Source: Staphylococcus lugdunensis (GTDB taxonomy: Bacteria > Bacillota > Bacilli > Staphylococcales > Staphylococcaceae). From it: DNA of 64,000 nt. The notes below the pieces were generated by a model, which was given only the letters and a program-made list of their open reading frames with translations, was not told the DNA's origin and did no database searches. This document shows, piece by piece, positions 27,556 to 37,176 of the stretch; position 1 is the stretch's first letter, and every line of letters begins with the position of its first letter. A program made the position numbers and the translations under genes. The stretch covers positions 465,451 through 529,450 of the forward strand of contig NZ_PPPV01000012.1 of the NCBI RefSeq assembly GCF_002901705.1. Direction: 5' to 3'.

Positions 27556-29552
27556 TTTGTTTCCTCCTCAGTATAATTTTCATTGTCTAATACTTGAACC
27601 TCTGTATTATCTAAAATACTCAAATCTTCTTGCATACCAAATTCAACATGGCGTTCAATCCACTCACGTCTTGGTGCCACTTTATCACCCATTAATGTAG
27701 TAACACGTTTAGAAGATCGCACTTCATCTTCAACTTGTACTCGAATCAATGTTCTTGTATCTGGATTCATTGTTGTCTCCCATAATTGTTCTGGATTCAT
27801 TTCACCTAGACCTTTATACCGTTGCAACGTAAATCCTTTTCCTAGTGATTGTTGAAGTTTGTCTAATTCATCATCCGTCCAGGCATATTCAACTTGCTTA
27901 GCTTTTCCTTTACCCTTTTCAAGTTTGTAAAGTGGTGGCAAAGCAATAAACACTCGCCCTGCTTGAACTAAAGGTTTCATGTATTTGAAGAAGAACGTTA
28001 ATAACAGTACCTGTATATGAGCACCATCAGTATCCGCATCGGTCATGATGATAACTCTGTTGTAATTACTATCCTCAATTTTAAAATCATTACCTACACC
28101 AGCACCGATTGTATGAATAATCGTGTTAATTTCCTCATTTTTAAATATATCTTCTAAGCGCGCCTTCTCTGTGTTGATTACTTTACCTCGAAGTGGCAAA
28201 ATCGCTTGGAATTTGCAATCACGTCCTAACTTGGCAGAACCACCTGCTGAATCACCTTCGACTAAGTACAATTCATTTTTCTCAGTATTTTTACTTTGTG
28301 CAGGTGTGAGTTTTCCAGATAACAATGTATCTTTACGTTTATTCTTTTTACCAGAACGGGCATCATCGCGGGCCTTGCGAGCTGCTTCACGTGCTTGCTG
28401 TGCTTTAATTGCTTTTTTAACTAAAGATTTGGAAAGCTGCCCTTTTTCCTCTAAATAAAAAGGTAATTTCTCAGCTACGACAGAATCTACTGCACTTCTA
28501 GCCTCTGTTGTTCCAAGTTTAGACTTTGTTTGTCCTTCAAATTGCAATAATTCTTCAGGAATTCTCACTGAAATAATGGCTGTTAATCCTTCACGTATAT
28601 CATTACCATCAATATTCTTATCTTTTTCTTTTAATTCATTAATGCGTCGTGCATAATCGTTAAATACTCTGGTCATAGCAGTTTTAAATCCTACTTCATG
28701 CGTACCACCATCTTTAGTCCGTACATTATTAACAAAACTTAAAATACTCTCAGAATATTGGTCATTATATTGAAAAGCCACATCGACTTCAATGCCATGA
28801 GATTGGCCAGAAAACATAGTTACATCATGTAATACTTCTTTACCTTCATTTACGTAACTTACAAATTCTTTAATACCTTCTTCATAATGGTACAGTTCTT
28901 CACGTTCTTTACCACTGCGTAAATCGGTTAGTTTAATTTTTAGATTTTTTAATAAAAATGCAGACTCTTGTAAACGCTCGCTTAATGTTTGGAAAGAAAA
29001 TGTCGTTGACGCTTTAAAAATCTCTGGATCAGGCTTAAAAGTTACTTTAGTGCCAGTTTTTTTAGTTTTTCCTGCTTTGACTAAACCAGTGGCAGGCAAA
29101 CCCCCATTTTTAAAACTTTGTTTATAGATATTTCCATCTCTATGTATTTCAACCTCTAACCATTCACTAAGCGCATTCACTACTGATGCACCTACACCAT
29201 GCAAGCCACCAGATGTTTTATAACCACCTTGACCAAATTTACCTCCAGCATGTAAAACGGTAAAAATAACTTGTACCGTCGGCTTACCTGAAGCATGGAT
29301 TCCTGTTGGCATACCTCGACCATTATCTTCAATAGTAATGCTATTATCTTTATTAATTGTGACGTTGATTTCATCACCATAGCCATTTAATACTTCATCA
29401 ACAGAGTTATCAACAACTTCATATACTAAATGGTGGAGCCCGCGCTTATCAGTGGAGCCAATATACATACCAGGTCTTTTACGCACAGCTTCTAATCCTT
29501 CTAAAACCTGTATTGAATCATCTGAATAATTGTTTTTTTTATTCACTGTCAA
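27552..29552 (-). CDS. parE: DNA topoisomerase IV subunit B
   Basis: A 666-residue ATPase subunit (GrlB). The GHKL ATP-binding segments are [28 protein letters not shown] and [15 protein letters not shown]. The TOPRIM part shows [29 protein letters not shown] and the metal-binding DADTDGAHI. Length matches staphylococcal GrlB. A LexA box at 29569-29582 sits directly upstream of the ribosome-binding site, consistent with SOS control of parE-parC reported in S. aureus. It is divergent from plsY. Confidence 0.96.
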   Translation of the reverse strand: MTVNKKNNYSDDSIQVLEGLEAVRKRPGMYIGSTDKRGLHHLVYEVVDNSVDEVLNGYGDEINVTINKDNSITIEDNGRGMPTGIHASGKPTVQVIFTVLHAGGKFGQGGYKTSGGLHGVGASVVNALSEWLEVEIHRDGNIYKQSFKNGGLPATGLVKAGKTKKTGTKVTFKPDPEIFKASTTFSFQTLSERLQESAFLLKNLKIKLTDLRSGKEREELYHYEEGIKEFVSYVNEGKEVLHDVTMFSGQSHGIEVDVAFQYNDQYSESILSFVNNVRTKDGGTHEVGFKTAMTRVFNDYARRINELKEKDKNIDGNDIREGLTAIISVRIPEELLQFEGQTKSKLGTTEARSAVDSVVAEKLPFYLEEKGQLSKSLVKKAIKAQQAREAARKARDDARSGKKNKRKDTLLSGKLTPAQSKNTEKNELYLVEGDSAGGSAKLGRDCKFQAILPLRGKVINTEKARLEDIFKNEEINTIIHTIGAGVGNDFKIEDSNYNRVIIMTDADTDGAHIQVLLLTFFFKYMKPLVQAGRVFIALPPLYKLEKGKGKAKQVEYAWTDDELDKLQQSLGKGFTLQRYKGLGEMNPEQLWETTMNPDTRTLIRVQVEDEVRSSKRVTTLMGDKVAPRREWIERHVEFGMQEDLSILDNTEVQVLDNENYTEEETN

Positions 29553-29568
29553 TGTAATTTTCCTCCTA

Positions 29569-29582
29569 CAAACGTACGTTCG
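29569..29582. promoter_or_regulatory. LexA box upstream of parE
   Basis: CAAACGTACGTTCG, on the other strand CGAACGTACGTTTG, differs from the CGAACNNNNGTTCG consensus at one position. It is next to the AGGAGG of parE. Confidence 0.8.
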
Positions 29583-29751
29583 TTATTTTTTCTATACAAT
29601 AGTTATTCTTATATAAATCCGCTTAAATTGCAAGTCTGAGTTTAAAACAAGGCTATTTATTTACCATAACATTTGTTTTAAATTTATTGTCGTAAAAAAT
29701 AATCAGTTTATGGTAAAATAGAGCTAAGTTATAAAAGGATGTGTAATTATT

Positions 29752-30360
29752 ATGATGATAGTCCTCATGTTGTTACTCAGCTATCTCATAGGAGCTTTTC
29801 CAAGTGGTTATGTTGTTGGAAAACTCTTTTTTAAAAAAGATATAAGACAATTTGGAAGTGGCAACACTGGTGCAACAAATAGCTTTCGAGTACTTGGCAA
29901 GCCTGCTGGTTTTTTAGTAACATTTCTAGACATTTTTAAAGGATTCATAACTGTATTCTTTCCAATTTGGTTGCCTGTGCATGCAGATGGCCCACTAAGC
30001 ACCTTTTTTACCCATGGACTCATCGTTGGTTTATTTGCAATTCTAGGCCATGTTTATCCTGTCTATCTTAAATTTAAAGGTGGCAAAGCAGTAGCTACAA
30101 GTGCAGGTGTCGTACTAGGGGTTAATCCTATATTGTTGCTAATTTTAGCATTGATTTTCTTTATTATTTTATACCTATCTAAATTTGTGTCCTTATCAAG
30201 TATTATTGCTGCGATTAGTTGTGTTGTTGGTGCATTTGTCATACATGACTATGTATTACTTGGTGTCAGTTTGCTTGTTTCAGTTATATTAATTGTACGA
30301 CATCGTTCTAATATTATCAGAATTGTCAAGGGTGAAGAACCTAAAATCAAATGGATGTAA
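29752..30360 (+). CDS. plsY: Acyl-phosphate glycerol-3-phosphate acyltransferase
   Basis: A 202-residue membrane enzyme that transfers an acyl group from acyl-phosphate to glycerol-3-phosphate, the first committed step of phospholipid synthesis in Gram-positives. Five hydrophobic segments are visible. The three conserved loops are recognisable: [35 protein letters not shown], and a C-terminal RHRSNIIRI. Its divergent position from parE matches B. subtilis yneS. A hairpin terminator follows at 30396-30433. Confidence 0.95.
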   Translation: MMIVLMLLLSYLIGAFPSGYVVGKLFFKKDIRQFGSGNTGATNSFRVLGKPAGFLVTFLDIFKGFITVFFPIWLPVHADGPLSTFFTHGLIVGLFAILGHVYPVYLKFKGGKAVATSAGVVLGVNPILLLILALIFFIILYLSKFVSLSSIIAAISCVVGAFVIHDYVLLGVSLLVSVILIVRHRSNIIRIVKGEEPKIKWM

Positions 30361-30395
30361 TTAAGCTCAACAATTTAAAATTATTGCTATTTTTC

Positions 30396-30433
30396 GACCG
30401 CAACAAGACTTGTATAAGCTTTTGCGGTTTTTA
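30396..30433 (+). terminator. plsY terminator
   Basis: ACCGCAA pairs with TTGCGGT across a loop that includes a weaker inner stem; TTTTTAT follows. Confidence 0.7.
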
Positions 30434-30459
30434 TAATACAATAACAACTTAAAATTGGA

Positions 30460-30600
30460 AAACGAGAGTGGAACAGATTTCATGATGAATTCGTAGTCCA
30501 GAATAGAATTGAAAAAAGCCTGGTATCAGTGTATTTTCAATCCAATCAACTACTGCCAATATATAGTTCGTAGCTTTAAACATAATGATGCACCAGCCTC
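30460..30600. repeat. Dispersed intergenic hairpin repeat, copy 2
   Basis: Shows AGAATTGAAAAAAGCCTGGT, TATTTTCAATCC and the trailing ATAATGATGCACCAG-like end shared with copies 3 and 4. It occupies most of the 376-base gap between plsY and the HesB-like gene. Confidence 0.7.
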
Positions 30601-30736
30601 AATATTATTCTTGAGTTATCGTTAACTATTTCATTAAGCATATTCAAATATTTTTAATAGCTACTATGCTATAATCCTACTTGCGAAGATAAATTATTTA
30701 TGGGTATTGATGAATGAGCTATTAGGAGGTTATAAA

Positions 30737-31033
30737 TTGAAAATACAATTAACTGAACAAGCTATCAACTGGTTTAAAGATGAATTAGATTTGCCAGACA
30801 ACAATAAAGTTTTACAATTCTATGTCCGCTACGGTGGAGAATTCCAATTAAAACAAGGCTTCAGTCCTGCTTTTCGTGTTGAAAATGAAGATGACATAGA
30901 TATTGGTTACAGTGAAAATTATAATAACCTTAAAGTTGTAGTTGCTGAAGACGATTTGTGGTACTTTAAAGACGATATTATTGAAGTTGATACCGTTAAT
31001 CACGAAGATGAAATAGCTTATACTACAAAGTAA
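30737..31033 (+). CDS. HesB/IscA-like protein without cysteines (YneR type)
   Basis: A 98-residue protein starting at TTG 30737. The ribosome-binding site AGGAGG at 30724-30729 is correctly spaced for this TTG and not for the ATG at 30707, which overlaps nothing useful. The sequence [25 protein letters not shown], and GFSPAFRV follows the HesB/IscA fold, but all cysteines that bind Fe-S clusters in A-type carriers are missing. It is therefore unlikely to be a classical cluster carrier. The position beside plsY is that of B. subtilis yneR. Function is unknown. Confidence 0.75.
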   Translation: MKIQLTEQAINWFKDELDLPDNNKVLQFYVRYGGEFQLKQGFSPAFRVENEDDIDIGYSENYNNLKVVVAEDDLWYFKDDIIEVDTVNHEDEIAYTTK

Positions 31034-31062
31034 CATCAATTGCAGTTTAATAGAATAATAAG

Positions 31063-31114
31063 AAATAGCTATGAGACTTTTACTCAAGATATCAGTCTTC
31101 ATAGCTATTTTTTT
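31063..31114. terminator. Terminator hairpin
   Basis: AAATAGCTATGAGACT (31063-31078) pairs with AGTCTTCATAGCTATTT (31094-31110), one mispaired base, followed by TTTT. It ends the HesB-like gene. Confidence 0.85.
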
Positions 31115-31193
31115 ATAAAAATAGCTCATTTGCTTTAAGCTATCATTTCAAAGGTTTAAAAACTATTTTGTAATATATTCGTTCCGCTTAATT

Positions 31194-31667
31194 TTAAAGA
31201 TGATTTAAATCATCTTTATTCGTTACTTCTAACTCAATATTATTTTTATTTAATGCTTCAACTTTACTATATGTTTCATGCCAATCTGGAAAATGGCAAT
31301 CTAATCTAATAGGTCTAAAATTATCTGCCTTCATACAAATTAGCTCAGTAGTCCCTGTTGTAGCAAGTTCTCCTTGCTCATTATATATTTCATAGCTATA
31401 AATTGAACGTAGCCGCGAATATTTTTCCACCCAAGTCTTAACTTTAACAGTTTCAGGATATGTAATGGATTTGATATACTTCACATTCAAATCTGTAACA
31501 GGAGATATAATGCCCACCGCTTCCATGTCAGCATAATTAAAGCCTAATTTTCTAATATAATCTGTGCGCGCTACTTCAAACCATGTAGCATAGTTGCCGT
31601 GATAAATCACACCCATTTTATCTGTTTCTTGGTATCTAGCCTCGATTTCAGTAATACTGTATATCAT
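31194..31667 (-). CDS. Acyl-CoA thioesterase, 4HBT family (YneP-like)
   Basis: A 157-residue hot-dog-fold thioesterase of the YbgC/4-hydroxybenzoyl-CoA type. The catalytic segment is YQETDKMGVIYHGNYATWFE, where the Asp in the DxMGVxxHxxY pattern is conserved. The ATG at 31667 is preferred over TTG 31673, because the AAGGA site would be only three bases from the TTG. Substrate is not predictable. In B. subtilis yneP is also close to citB and plsY. It would be transcribed with or away from acnA, its downstream neighbour on the same strand. Confidence 0.8.
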   Translation of the reverse strand: MIYSITEIEARYQETDKMGVIYHGNYATWFEVARTDYIRKLGFNYADMEAVGIISPVTDLNVKYIKSITYPETVKVKTWVEKYSRLRSIYSYEIYNEQGELATTGTTELICMKADNFRPIRLDCHFPDWHETYSKVEALNKNNIELEVTNKDDLNHL

Positions 31668-31721
31668 AATCAACTATCCTTCTTTCAATATAACTTTCTT
31701 ATCAATTCTAACATAAAAAAG

Positions 31722-31872
31722 GAGCGGAGCAGAATTCATGATGAATTCGTAGTCCCACCCCAACCAGGTTGACTAGAATTGAAAAAGTTTGGTATCAGCA
31801 TATTTTCAATCCAGTTAACTACTGCTAATAATTAGTTCCTAGCCTAAAACATAATGATGTCCCAGACTGTAT
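31722..31872. repeat. Dispersed intergenic hairpin repeat, copy 3
   Basis: Carries GGAGCGGAGCAGAATTCATG at the left, GACTAGAATTGAAAAAGTTT, TATTTTCAATCCAGTTAACT and a trailing ATAATGATGTCCCAGAC. Nearly identical in layout to copy 4 at 53001. It lies between the thioesterase promoter and the acnA stop. Confidence 0.75.
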
Positions 31873-31882
31873 TTCGCCTTGT

Positions 31883-34588
31883 TTATTGTGCAAGTTTATT
31901 ACGTAAAACCATTTGTAAAATACCACCATGACGATAATAATCCAACTCTACTAAAGAATCAAAGCGAACAGTTGCATCGAAATCAACTACTTCACCATTC
32001 TCCTTTTTAGCATGAACTTTAACAGTATCTTGCGGCTTAACATCTTCATTGATATCTACAGAAATTTCTTCCTTACCATCTAAGCCAAGTGAGTCTGCTG
32101 AATCACCATCTTTAAACTGTAATGGTAATACCCCCATCATGACTAGGTTAGAACGGTGAATACGTTCATAACTTTGAGCAATAACTGTCTTAACGCCTAA
32201 TAAGTTAGTACCTTTGGCAGCCCAGTCACGTGAAGAACCCATACCATAATCATTACCAGCTAATACAGCTAAACCAGTACCGTCCTCTTTATATTTCATA
32301 GCAGCGTCATAGATAGGCATCACTTCATCCGTTGGCCAATAAGTTGTATAGCCACCTTCAGTTCCAGGTGCTAATTGGTTTTTAATACGAATATTTGCGA
32401 ATGTGCCACGTACCATAACTTCATGATTCCCACGTCTTGAACCATATGAATTAAAATCACGAATAGGTACATCATGATCAAGTAAATATTTACCTGCTGG
32501 CGTATCTTTACCAATTGCACCAGCTGGTGAGATATGGTCAGTTGTAACTGAATCTCCAAACTTACCCATAACACGCAAATCTTTTAAAGGTTTAATTGTG
32601 CCAGGTTCTTTAGATAAGTTTTGGAAAAATGTAGGATTTTGAATATATGTTGAATTAGGATCGAAGTCATATAATGGTGCGTCAGTCACATCAATTTCAT
32701 TCCACATTTCATTATTATTATATACATTTTTGTATTCTTCCAAGAATAACTCGGGCGTCACTACACTGTCTACTGTGTCTGCAACTTCTTTGATTGATGG
32801 CCAAATATCATTTAAATAAACATCTTCGCCATCTTTTCCTTTTCCAAGTGGCTCATTTTGCAAATCAATATCAACAGTCCCAGCTAAAGCATAAGCAACA
32901 ACTAATTGTGGTGAAGCTAAGTAGTTTGCTTTAACTAATGGATGGATACGACCTTCAAAATTACGGTTACCTGATAATACAGACGTAACAAGCAAATCTT
33001 CTTTAGCAATTGCTTTTTCTATTTCAGGTAAAAGCGGACCTGAGTTGCCAATACATGTTGTACAACCATAACCAACTAGATTGAAACCTAAATCATCAAG
33101 ATATTCTTGTAAACCTGAATCACGTAAATAACCTGTTACAACCTTTGAACCTGGAGCCAATGAAGTTTTAACAAATTCTGGCACTTTGAGCCCTTTTTCG
33201 ACAGCCTTCTTAGCAACTAGACCTGCCCCCAACATGACATATGGATTTGATGTATTTGTACATGAAGTAATTGCTGCTATCGCTATATCCCCTGTTGTCA
33301 TAGTTGCAGTTGAACCGTCACTAAATTGGATTTCAGCTGTTTTATCAAATTCTTTTTTATCAAATCCATGGCCTTGGTTACCCGCAGGTGCAGTAACTGA
33401 TTTTTCAAATTCTGATTTCATGTCACTTAAAAAGATTAAGTCTTGGGGACGTTTTGGCCCTGATAATGATGCTTCAACCGTAGATAGATCTAAGTCAATA
33501 ACATCAGTGTATTCTGGGTCTTCTTTATCAACAGTAAAGAACATATTGTTTTGTTCCAAGTATGCTTTAACTAATGCAACATGCTCTTCTGATCGTCCTG
33601 TTAATCTCATATATTTTAGTGATTCCTCATCAACTGGGAAGAATCCACAAGTAGCACCGTATTCTGGCGCCATATTTGCGATAGTTGCACGATCAGCTAG
33701 TGGTAAATCTGTAACACCTGGTCCAAAGAATTCAACAAATTTGCCAACTACACCTTTTTTACGTAATTCTTGAGTCACTCTTAAAGCTAAGTCCGTAGCG
33801 GTTGAGCCTTGAGGTAATGTGTTAGTTAATCTGACACCAATAACTTCTGGGATTGGGAAATAAGAGGGTTGTCCAAGCATACCTGCTTCTGCTTCAATAC
33901 CACCAACACCCCATCCTAATACCCCGATACCATTAATCATAGTTGTATGAGAGTCAGTACCTACTAGTGTGTCTGGAAATGCTGTTTCTTCTCCATCAAC
34001 GTCACGAACATGAACGACATTAGCTAAGTATTCTAAATTCACTTGATGTACAATACCAGTTGCAGGCGGTACTGCATTATAGTTGTTAAATGCTTTAGTT
34101 GCCCAATTTAAGAATTGATATCTTTCATAATTTCGTTCAAATTCCAATTTCATATTGCGTTCAAGCGCATCTGGATTTGCATAACTATCTACTTGAACAG
34201 AATGATCAATGACTAAGTCAACAGGAACTTCTGGATTAATTTTATTAATATCGCCACCAACATCGTTCATTGCTTTACGCAATGATGCTAAATCCACTAC
34301 TGCTGGAACTCCAGTAAAATCCTGTAAAATCACTCGAGAAGGTTTAAATGGAACCTCACCTTCGTTATTTTCTCCCCCAAAATGACTTAATGCTTTAATA
34401 TGATCATCCGTAATAACAAAATCATCTTCTTGTCTTAATACAGATTCTAATAATACTCTGATGGAATATGGTAATTTAGATACCGTAGTTAAACCTTGTT
34501 CTTCTAAACTTTTCAAATCATAATACACATAAGATTTGTCGTTCACTTTAAATGTCTTTTTAGCATGTGATTTCATGTTAGAAGCCAT
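31883..34588 (-). CDS. acnA: Aconitate hydratase A
   Basis: A 901-residue monomeric aconitase (CitB) that isomerises citrate and isocitrate in the TCA cycle. The cluster ligands appear as TSCTNTSNP and [14 protein letters not shown]. The substrate-binding [20 protein letters not shown] and the C-terminal swivel domain [15 protein letters not shown] are intact. Length equals S. aureus CitB. In low iron the family can lose its cluster and bind RNA. The upstream region has two CcpC/CcpE-type dyads and a Fur-like box. Confidence 0.95.
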   Translation of the reverse strand: MASNMKSHAKKTFKVNDKSYVYYDLKSLEEQGLTTVSKLPYSIRVLLESVLRQEDDFVITDDHIKALSHFGGENNEGEVPFKPSRVILQDFTGVPAVVDLASLRKAMNDVGGDINKINPEVPVDLVIDHSVQVDSYANPDALERNMKLEFERNYERYQFLNWATKAFNNYNAVPPATGIVHQVNLEYLANVVHVRDVDGEETAFPDTLVGTDSHTTMINGIGVLGWGVGGIEAEAGMLGQPSYFPIPEVIGVRLTNTLPQGSTATDLALRVTQELRKKGVVGKFVEFFGPGVTDLPLADRATIANMAPEYGATCGFFPVDEESLKYMRLTGRSEEHVALVKAYLEQNNMFFTVDKEDPEYTDVIDLDLSTVEASLSGPKRPQDLIFLSDMKSEFEKSVTAPAGNQGHGFDKKEFDKTAEIQFSDGSTATMTTGDIAIAAITSCTNTSNPYVMLGAGLVAKKAVEKGLKVPEFVKTSLAPGSKVVTGYLRDSGLQEYLDDLGFNLVGYGCTTCIGNSGPLLPEIEKAIAKEDLLVTSVLSGNRNFEGRIHPLVKANYLASPQLVVAYALAGTVDIDLQNEPLGKGKDGEDVYLNDIWPSIKEVADTVDSVVTPELFLEEYKNVYNNNEMWNEIDVTDAPLYDFDPNSTYIQNPTFFQNLSKEPGTIKPLKDLRVMGKFGDSVTTDHISPAGAIGKDTPAGKYLLDHDVPIRDFNSYGSRRGNHEVMVRGTFANIRIKNQLAPGTEGGYTTYWPTDEVMPIYDAAMKYKEDGTGLAVLAGNDYGMGSSRDWAAKGTNLLGVKTVIAQSYERIHRSNLVMMGVLPLQFKDGDSADSLGLDGKEEISVDINEDVKPQDTVKVHAKKENGEVVDFDATVRFDSLVELDYYRHGGILQMVLRNKLAQ

Positions 34589-34722
34589 AGTATTTCCCCC
34601 TTGAACTAAATCATAATATTTTTATATGCCGTTACTTAAATTGTATAATTAACTAAATTTTAAAACAACTGCAATTCGCTATAAATAGGCGTTTTTAGGA
34701 TTTCCTTTTTTAATCGGACTAT

Positions 34723-34737
34723 ATAAGTAAAAGTTAT
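34723..34737. promoter_or_regulatory. CcpC/CcpE-type dyad 1 upstream of acnA
   Basis: ATAA-N7-TTAT (ATAAGTAAAAGTTAT), the dyad bound by citrate-responsive LysR regulators CcpC in Bacillus and CcpE in S. aureus at aconitase promoters. Confidence 0.55.
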
Positions 34738-34754
34738 CATTAAGCATACGTTCA

Positions 34755-34769
34755 ATAAGAAATAGTTAT
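34755..34769. promoter_or_regulatory. CcpC/CcpE-type dyad 2 upstream of acnA
   Basis: A second ATAA-N7-TTAT (ATAAGAAATAGTTAT), 32 bases from the first, about three helical turns. The repetition makes chance less likely despite high AT content. Confidence 0.55.
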
Positions 34770-34773
34770 TAAT

Positions 34774-34788
34774 TGAGAATGATTTTCA
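34774..34788. promoter_or_regulatory. Fur-box-like sequence upstream of acnA
   Basis: TGAGAATGATTTTCA differs from the 7-1-7 Fur consensus TGATAATNATTATCA at two positions. It is 186 bases before the acnA start, next to the CcpC-like dyads. Confidence 0.45.
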
Positions 34789-34796
34789 ATAAAAAT

Positions 34797-34827
34797 AGTC
34801 CTTATCACTTTTTAAGCAATAAGGACA
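34797..34827 (-). terminator. Terminator of the BCCT transporter gene
   Basis: Read leftwards, TGTCCTTAT pairs with ATAAGGACT and is followed by ATTTTTATT, just past the transporter stop at 34843. Confidence 0.75.
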
Positions 34828-34842
34828 ATAAATTATCAATTA

Positions 34843-36483
34843 TTAGTCTTTTTCAGTATTTCTCCGTGCTTCACGTTTCTCTAAAATATCTGCTTCATAA
34901 TCAGCTTGTTGATGTTTAACATATTCTTGCAAACGGTGCTTGTTTGGTTGCAGCGTCAAACCTAAGAATTTACGTTCTTGGTTAGCATCTTTATAGAAAC
35001 TAATCATCATCAATATGACGACAAAGGAGAATGGAAAGGCACTGATAATTGCAGCACTTTGAATGGCACTCAATGCTGCTGCACCATCTCCACCACCGGC
35101 AAGTAATAAAATAAATGCAATCAGTGATTGTGCTACGCCCCATGTGACTTTCACAAAACCTGTTGGCTCAAGAGAACCAAACGTAGTCTGCATTCCCAGC
35201 ACAAAGGTTGCAGAATCGGCAGAAGTGATAAAGAATGATGCAATAAGAATAAGCGCAATAATGGATAATAACATACCTAATGGCACTTCGTTAAACACAC
35301 CAAAAAGTTGTGTTTCAGGTGTCATTTTAAATAATTCTGGATGTTTTTTTCCTGTTTCAATACCTAAAACGCCAAATACACTGAACCAGATAAAGCTTAC
35401 GATTGCTGGAACAAGTAATACACCAGAAATGAATTCTCGAATAGAACGACCTTTAGATACACGGGCAATAAATACACCAACGAATGGGCTCCAGCTTAAC
35501 CACCAGCCCCAATAGTACAATGTCCAAGTAGACATCCATTCCCTTTTTTGGCTATTTAAAGCAGCCGTATCTAAACTGTTAAATAAAAATGTATTAAACA
35601 AACTACCAGTCGAGCTCGTAAACATATTTAAAATAAGCACTGTCGGCCCAATAATAAGGACAGCAATCATTAATATTGTTCCTAAACCAATGTTTAAGTT
35701 ACTTAAATATTGAATACCTTTACTTAAACCTGACCATGCACTCGCAATAAATAGTACTGTTACTACAACAATAATAATTGATTGTACCCATACCGTATTA
35801 GGAACGTTGAATAAATAATTTAAACCACCATTAATTTGTAGTGCTCCCATACCAAGTGATACTGCTACACCAACGACAGTTGCAAAGACTGATAAAACAT
35901 CAATAATTGTACCAATTGGACCTTCCACCTTATCACCTAAAATAGGTCTTAAGGTTCTAGACAGTAAACCTGGTTCATTTTTTCTAAATTGCGCATACGC
36001 AAGCGCTAATGCGACAACTCCATATGTAGCCCATGCATGAAAGCCCCAATGGAAAAATGTAGAGCGTAGTGTCTCAGTATATGCTTGTGTTGTCTTTGGA
36101 TCAGCATCTGGTGGTGATGCAAAGTGTGACATAGGTTCAGCAGCTCCATAAAACACTAAGCCAATACCCATACCTGCACTAAATAGCATAGCAAACCAAG
36201 AAACAGTGTTAAATTCAGGTTTGTCATTGGGTTTACCTAATTTTAATTTACCTATAGGACTGAAAATTAAAAAGATACAGAAGAAAACTATGATTGTAGT
36301 TAAAATAAGGTAATACCAACCTAATTTATCAGTAATCCAACCACTGATTGCGCCTGTAACACTGCCAAATTTAGTCGGAAAAATCGCTCCAACTAGCACT
36401 ACAATCGCAACAAGAATAGCGCTATAAATAAATACAGGTGAAAACTTCTTTCCGCTACTATTTTTTTGAGAAGAAGAATTCAT
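34843..36483 (-). CDS. opuD: BCCT-family glycine betaine transporter (OpuD-like)
   Basis: A 546-residue betaine/choline/carnitine transporter with about twelve membrane segments. Family signatures are MLFSAGMGIGLVFYGAAEP and the tryptophan-rich WTLYYWGWWLSWSPFVGVFIARVSKGR that forms the substrate box. It imports compatible solutes with sodium under osmotic stress. The acidic/basic C-terminal tail (from about residue 500) suits osmosensing members such as BetP. Position near acnA matches S. aureus opuD2. Choline or carnitine transport is the main alternative. Confidence 0.86.
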   Translation of the reverse strand: MNSSSQKNSSGKKFSPVFIYSAILVAIVVLVGAIFPTKFGSVTGAISGWITDKLGWYYLILTTIIVFFCIFLIFSPIGKLKLGKPNDKPEFNTVSWFAMLFSAGMGIGLVFYGAAEPMSHFASPPDADPKTTQAYTETLRSTFFHWGFHAWATYGVVALALAYAQFRKNEPGLLSRTLRPILGDKVEGPIGTIIDVLSVFATVVGVAVSLGMGALQINGGLNYLFNVPNTVWVQSIIIVVVTVLFIASAWSGLSKGIQYLSNLNIGLGTILMIAVLIIGPTVLILNMFTSSTGSLFNTFLFNSLDTAALNSQKREWMSTWTLYYWGWWLSWSPFVGVFIARVSKGRSIREFISGVLLVPAIVSFIWFSVFGVLGIETGKKHPELFKMTPETQLFGVFNEVPLGMLLSIIALILIASFFITSADSATFVLGMQTTFGSLEPTGFVKVTWGVAQSLIAFILLLAGGGDGAAALSAIQSAAIISAFPFSFVVILMMISFYKDANQERKFLGLTLQPNKHRLQEYVKHQQADYEADILEKREARRNTEKD

Positions 36484-36687
36484 AAATAAATAACTCCCTT
36501 CATTATAGTATTAAATTTTCAATGCGCGAGATATACTACGTTTAGAAAGCAACGCTATACCTCAAACGATACCTATAAGGATATCAAACCTAAATTCTTT
36601 TATCAAATTTGTTTAGAAAAAGTATTTTCTAAATAAATTATATATTGTATAATGAGGTGTATTATGTTTAGAAAGGATATAAAAGTT

Positions 36688-37044
36688 ATGTTGAAAGAAT
36701 TTAAAGAATTTGCATTAAAAGGCAACGTATTAGATTTAGCAATTGCAGTCGTTATGGGTGCAGCATTCAATAAAATCGTTACTTCATTAGTAACTTATAT
36801 CATCATGCCATTAATTGGTAAAATTTTCGGTTCTGTTGATTTTGCAAAAGATTGGGAATTCTGGGGCATTAAATACGGATTGTTCATTCAATCTATCATT
36901 GACTTCCTAATTGTTGCTTTTGCATTATTTGTATTTGTTAAAATTGCAAATACTTTAATGAAAAAAGAAGAGCCAGAAGAGACTATTGAAGAAAACACAG
37001 TATTACTTACAGAAATTCGCGATTTACTTCGTGAAAAAAATTAA
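36688..37044 (+). CDS. mscL: Large-conductance mechanosensitive channel
   Basis: A 118-residue channel subunit with two transmembrane helices. It begins [20 protein letters not shown], the amphipathic N-terminal helix and TM1 pore helix with [12 protein letters not shown], and ends with the cytosolic [12 protein letters not shown] bundle. It opens on sudden osmotic downshock to release solutes. The ATG at 36688 is chosen by homology; frames starting further left add non-homologous residues. It lies next to the osmolyte importer gene, a sensible pairing for osmotic adaptation. Confidence 0.92.
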   Translation: MLKEFKEFALKGNVLDLAIAVVMGAAFNKIVTSLVTYIIMPLIGKIFGSVDFAKDWEFWGIKYGLFIQSIIDFLIVAFALFVFVKIANTLMKKEEPEETIEENTVLLTEIRDLLREKN

Positions 37045-37055
37045 TATATTTTATA

Positions 37056-37093
37056 GACAGAGGTTAAAAATTTTTAGCCTCTGTCTTTTTTAT
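37056..37093 (+). terminator. mscL terminator
   Basis: GACAGAGGTTAAAAA pairs with TTTTTAGCCTCTGTC and TTTTTT follows. Confidence 0.85.
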
Positions 37094-37176
37094 GTTATTT
37101 ATATAGCCAACACTTAAAAGTATTTATATATAGGCTGAACTATAAACGCTCATATAGTTTCATTCATCAAAGCTTG

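Noticed and set aside
33186..33773. 195-residue frame opposite acnA
   Set aside because: It is the antisense shadow of a well-conserved gene, with no ribosome-binding site or family similarity.
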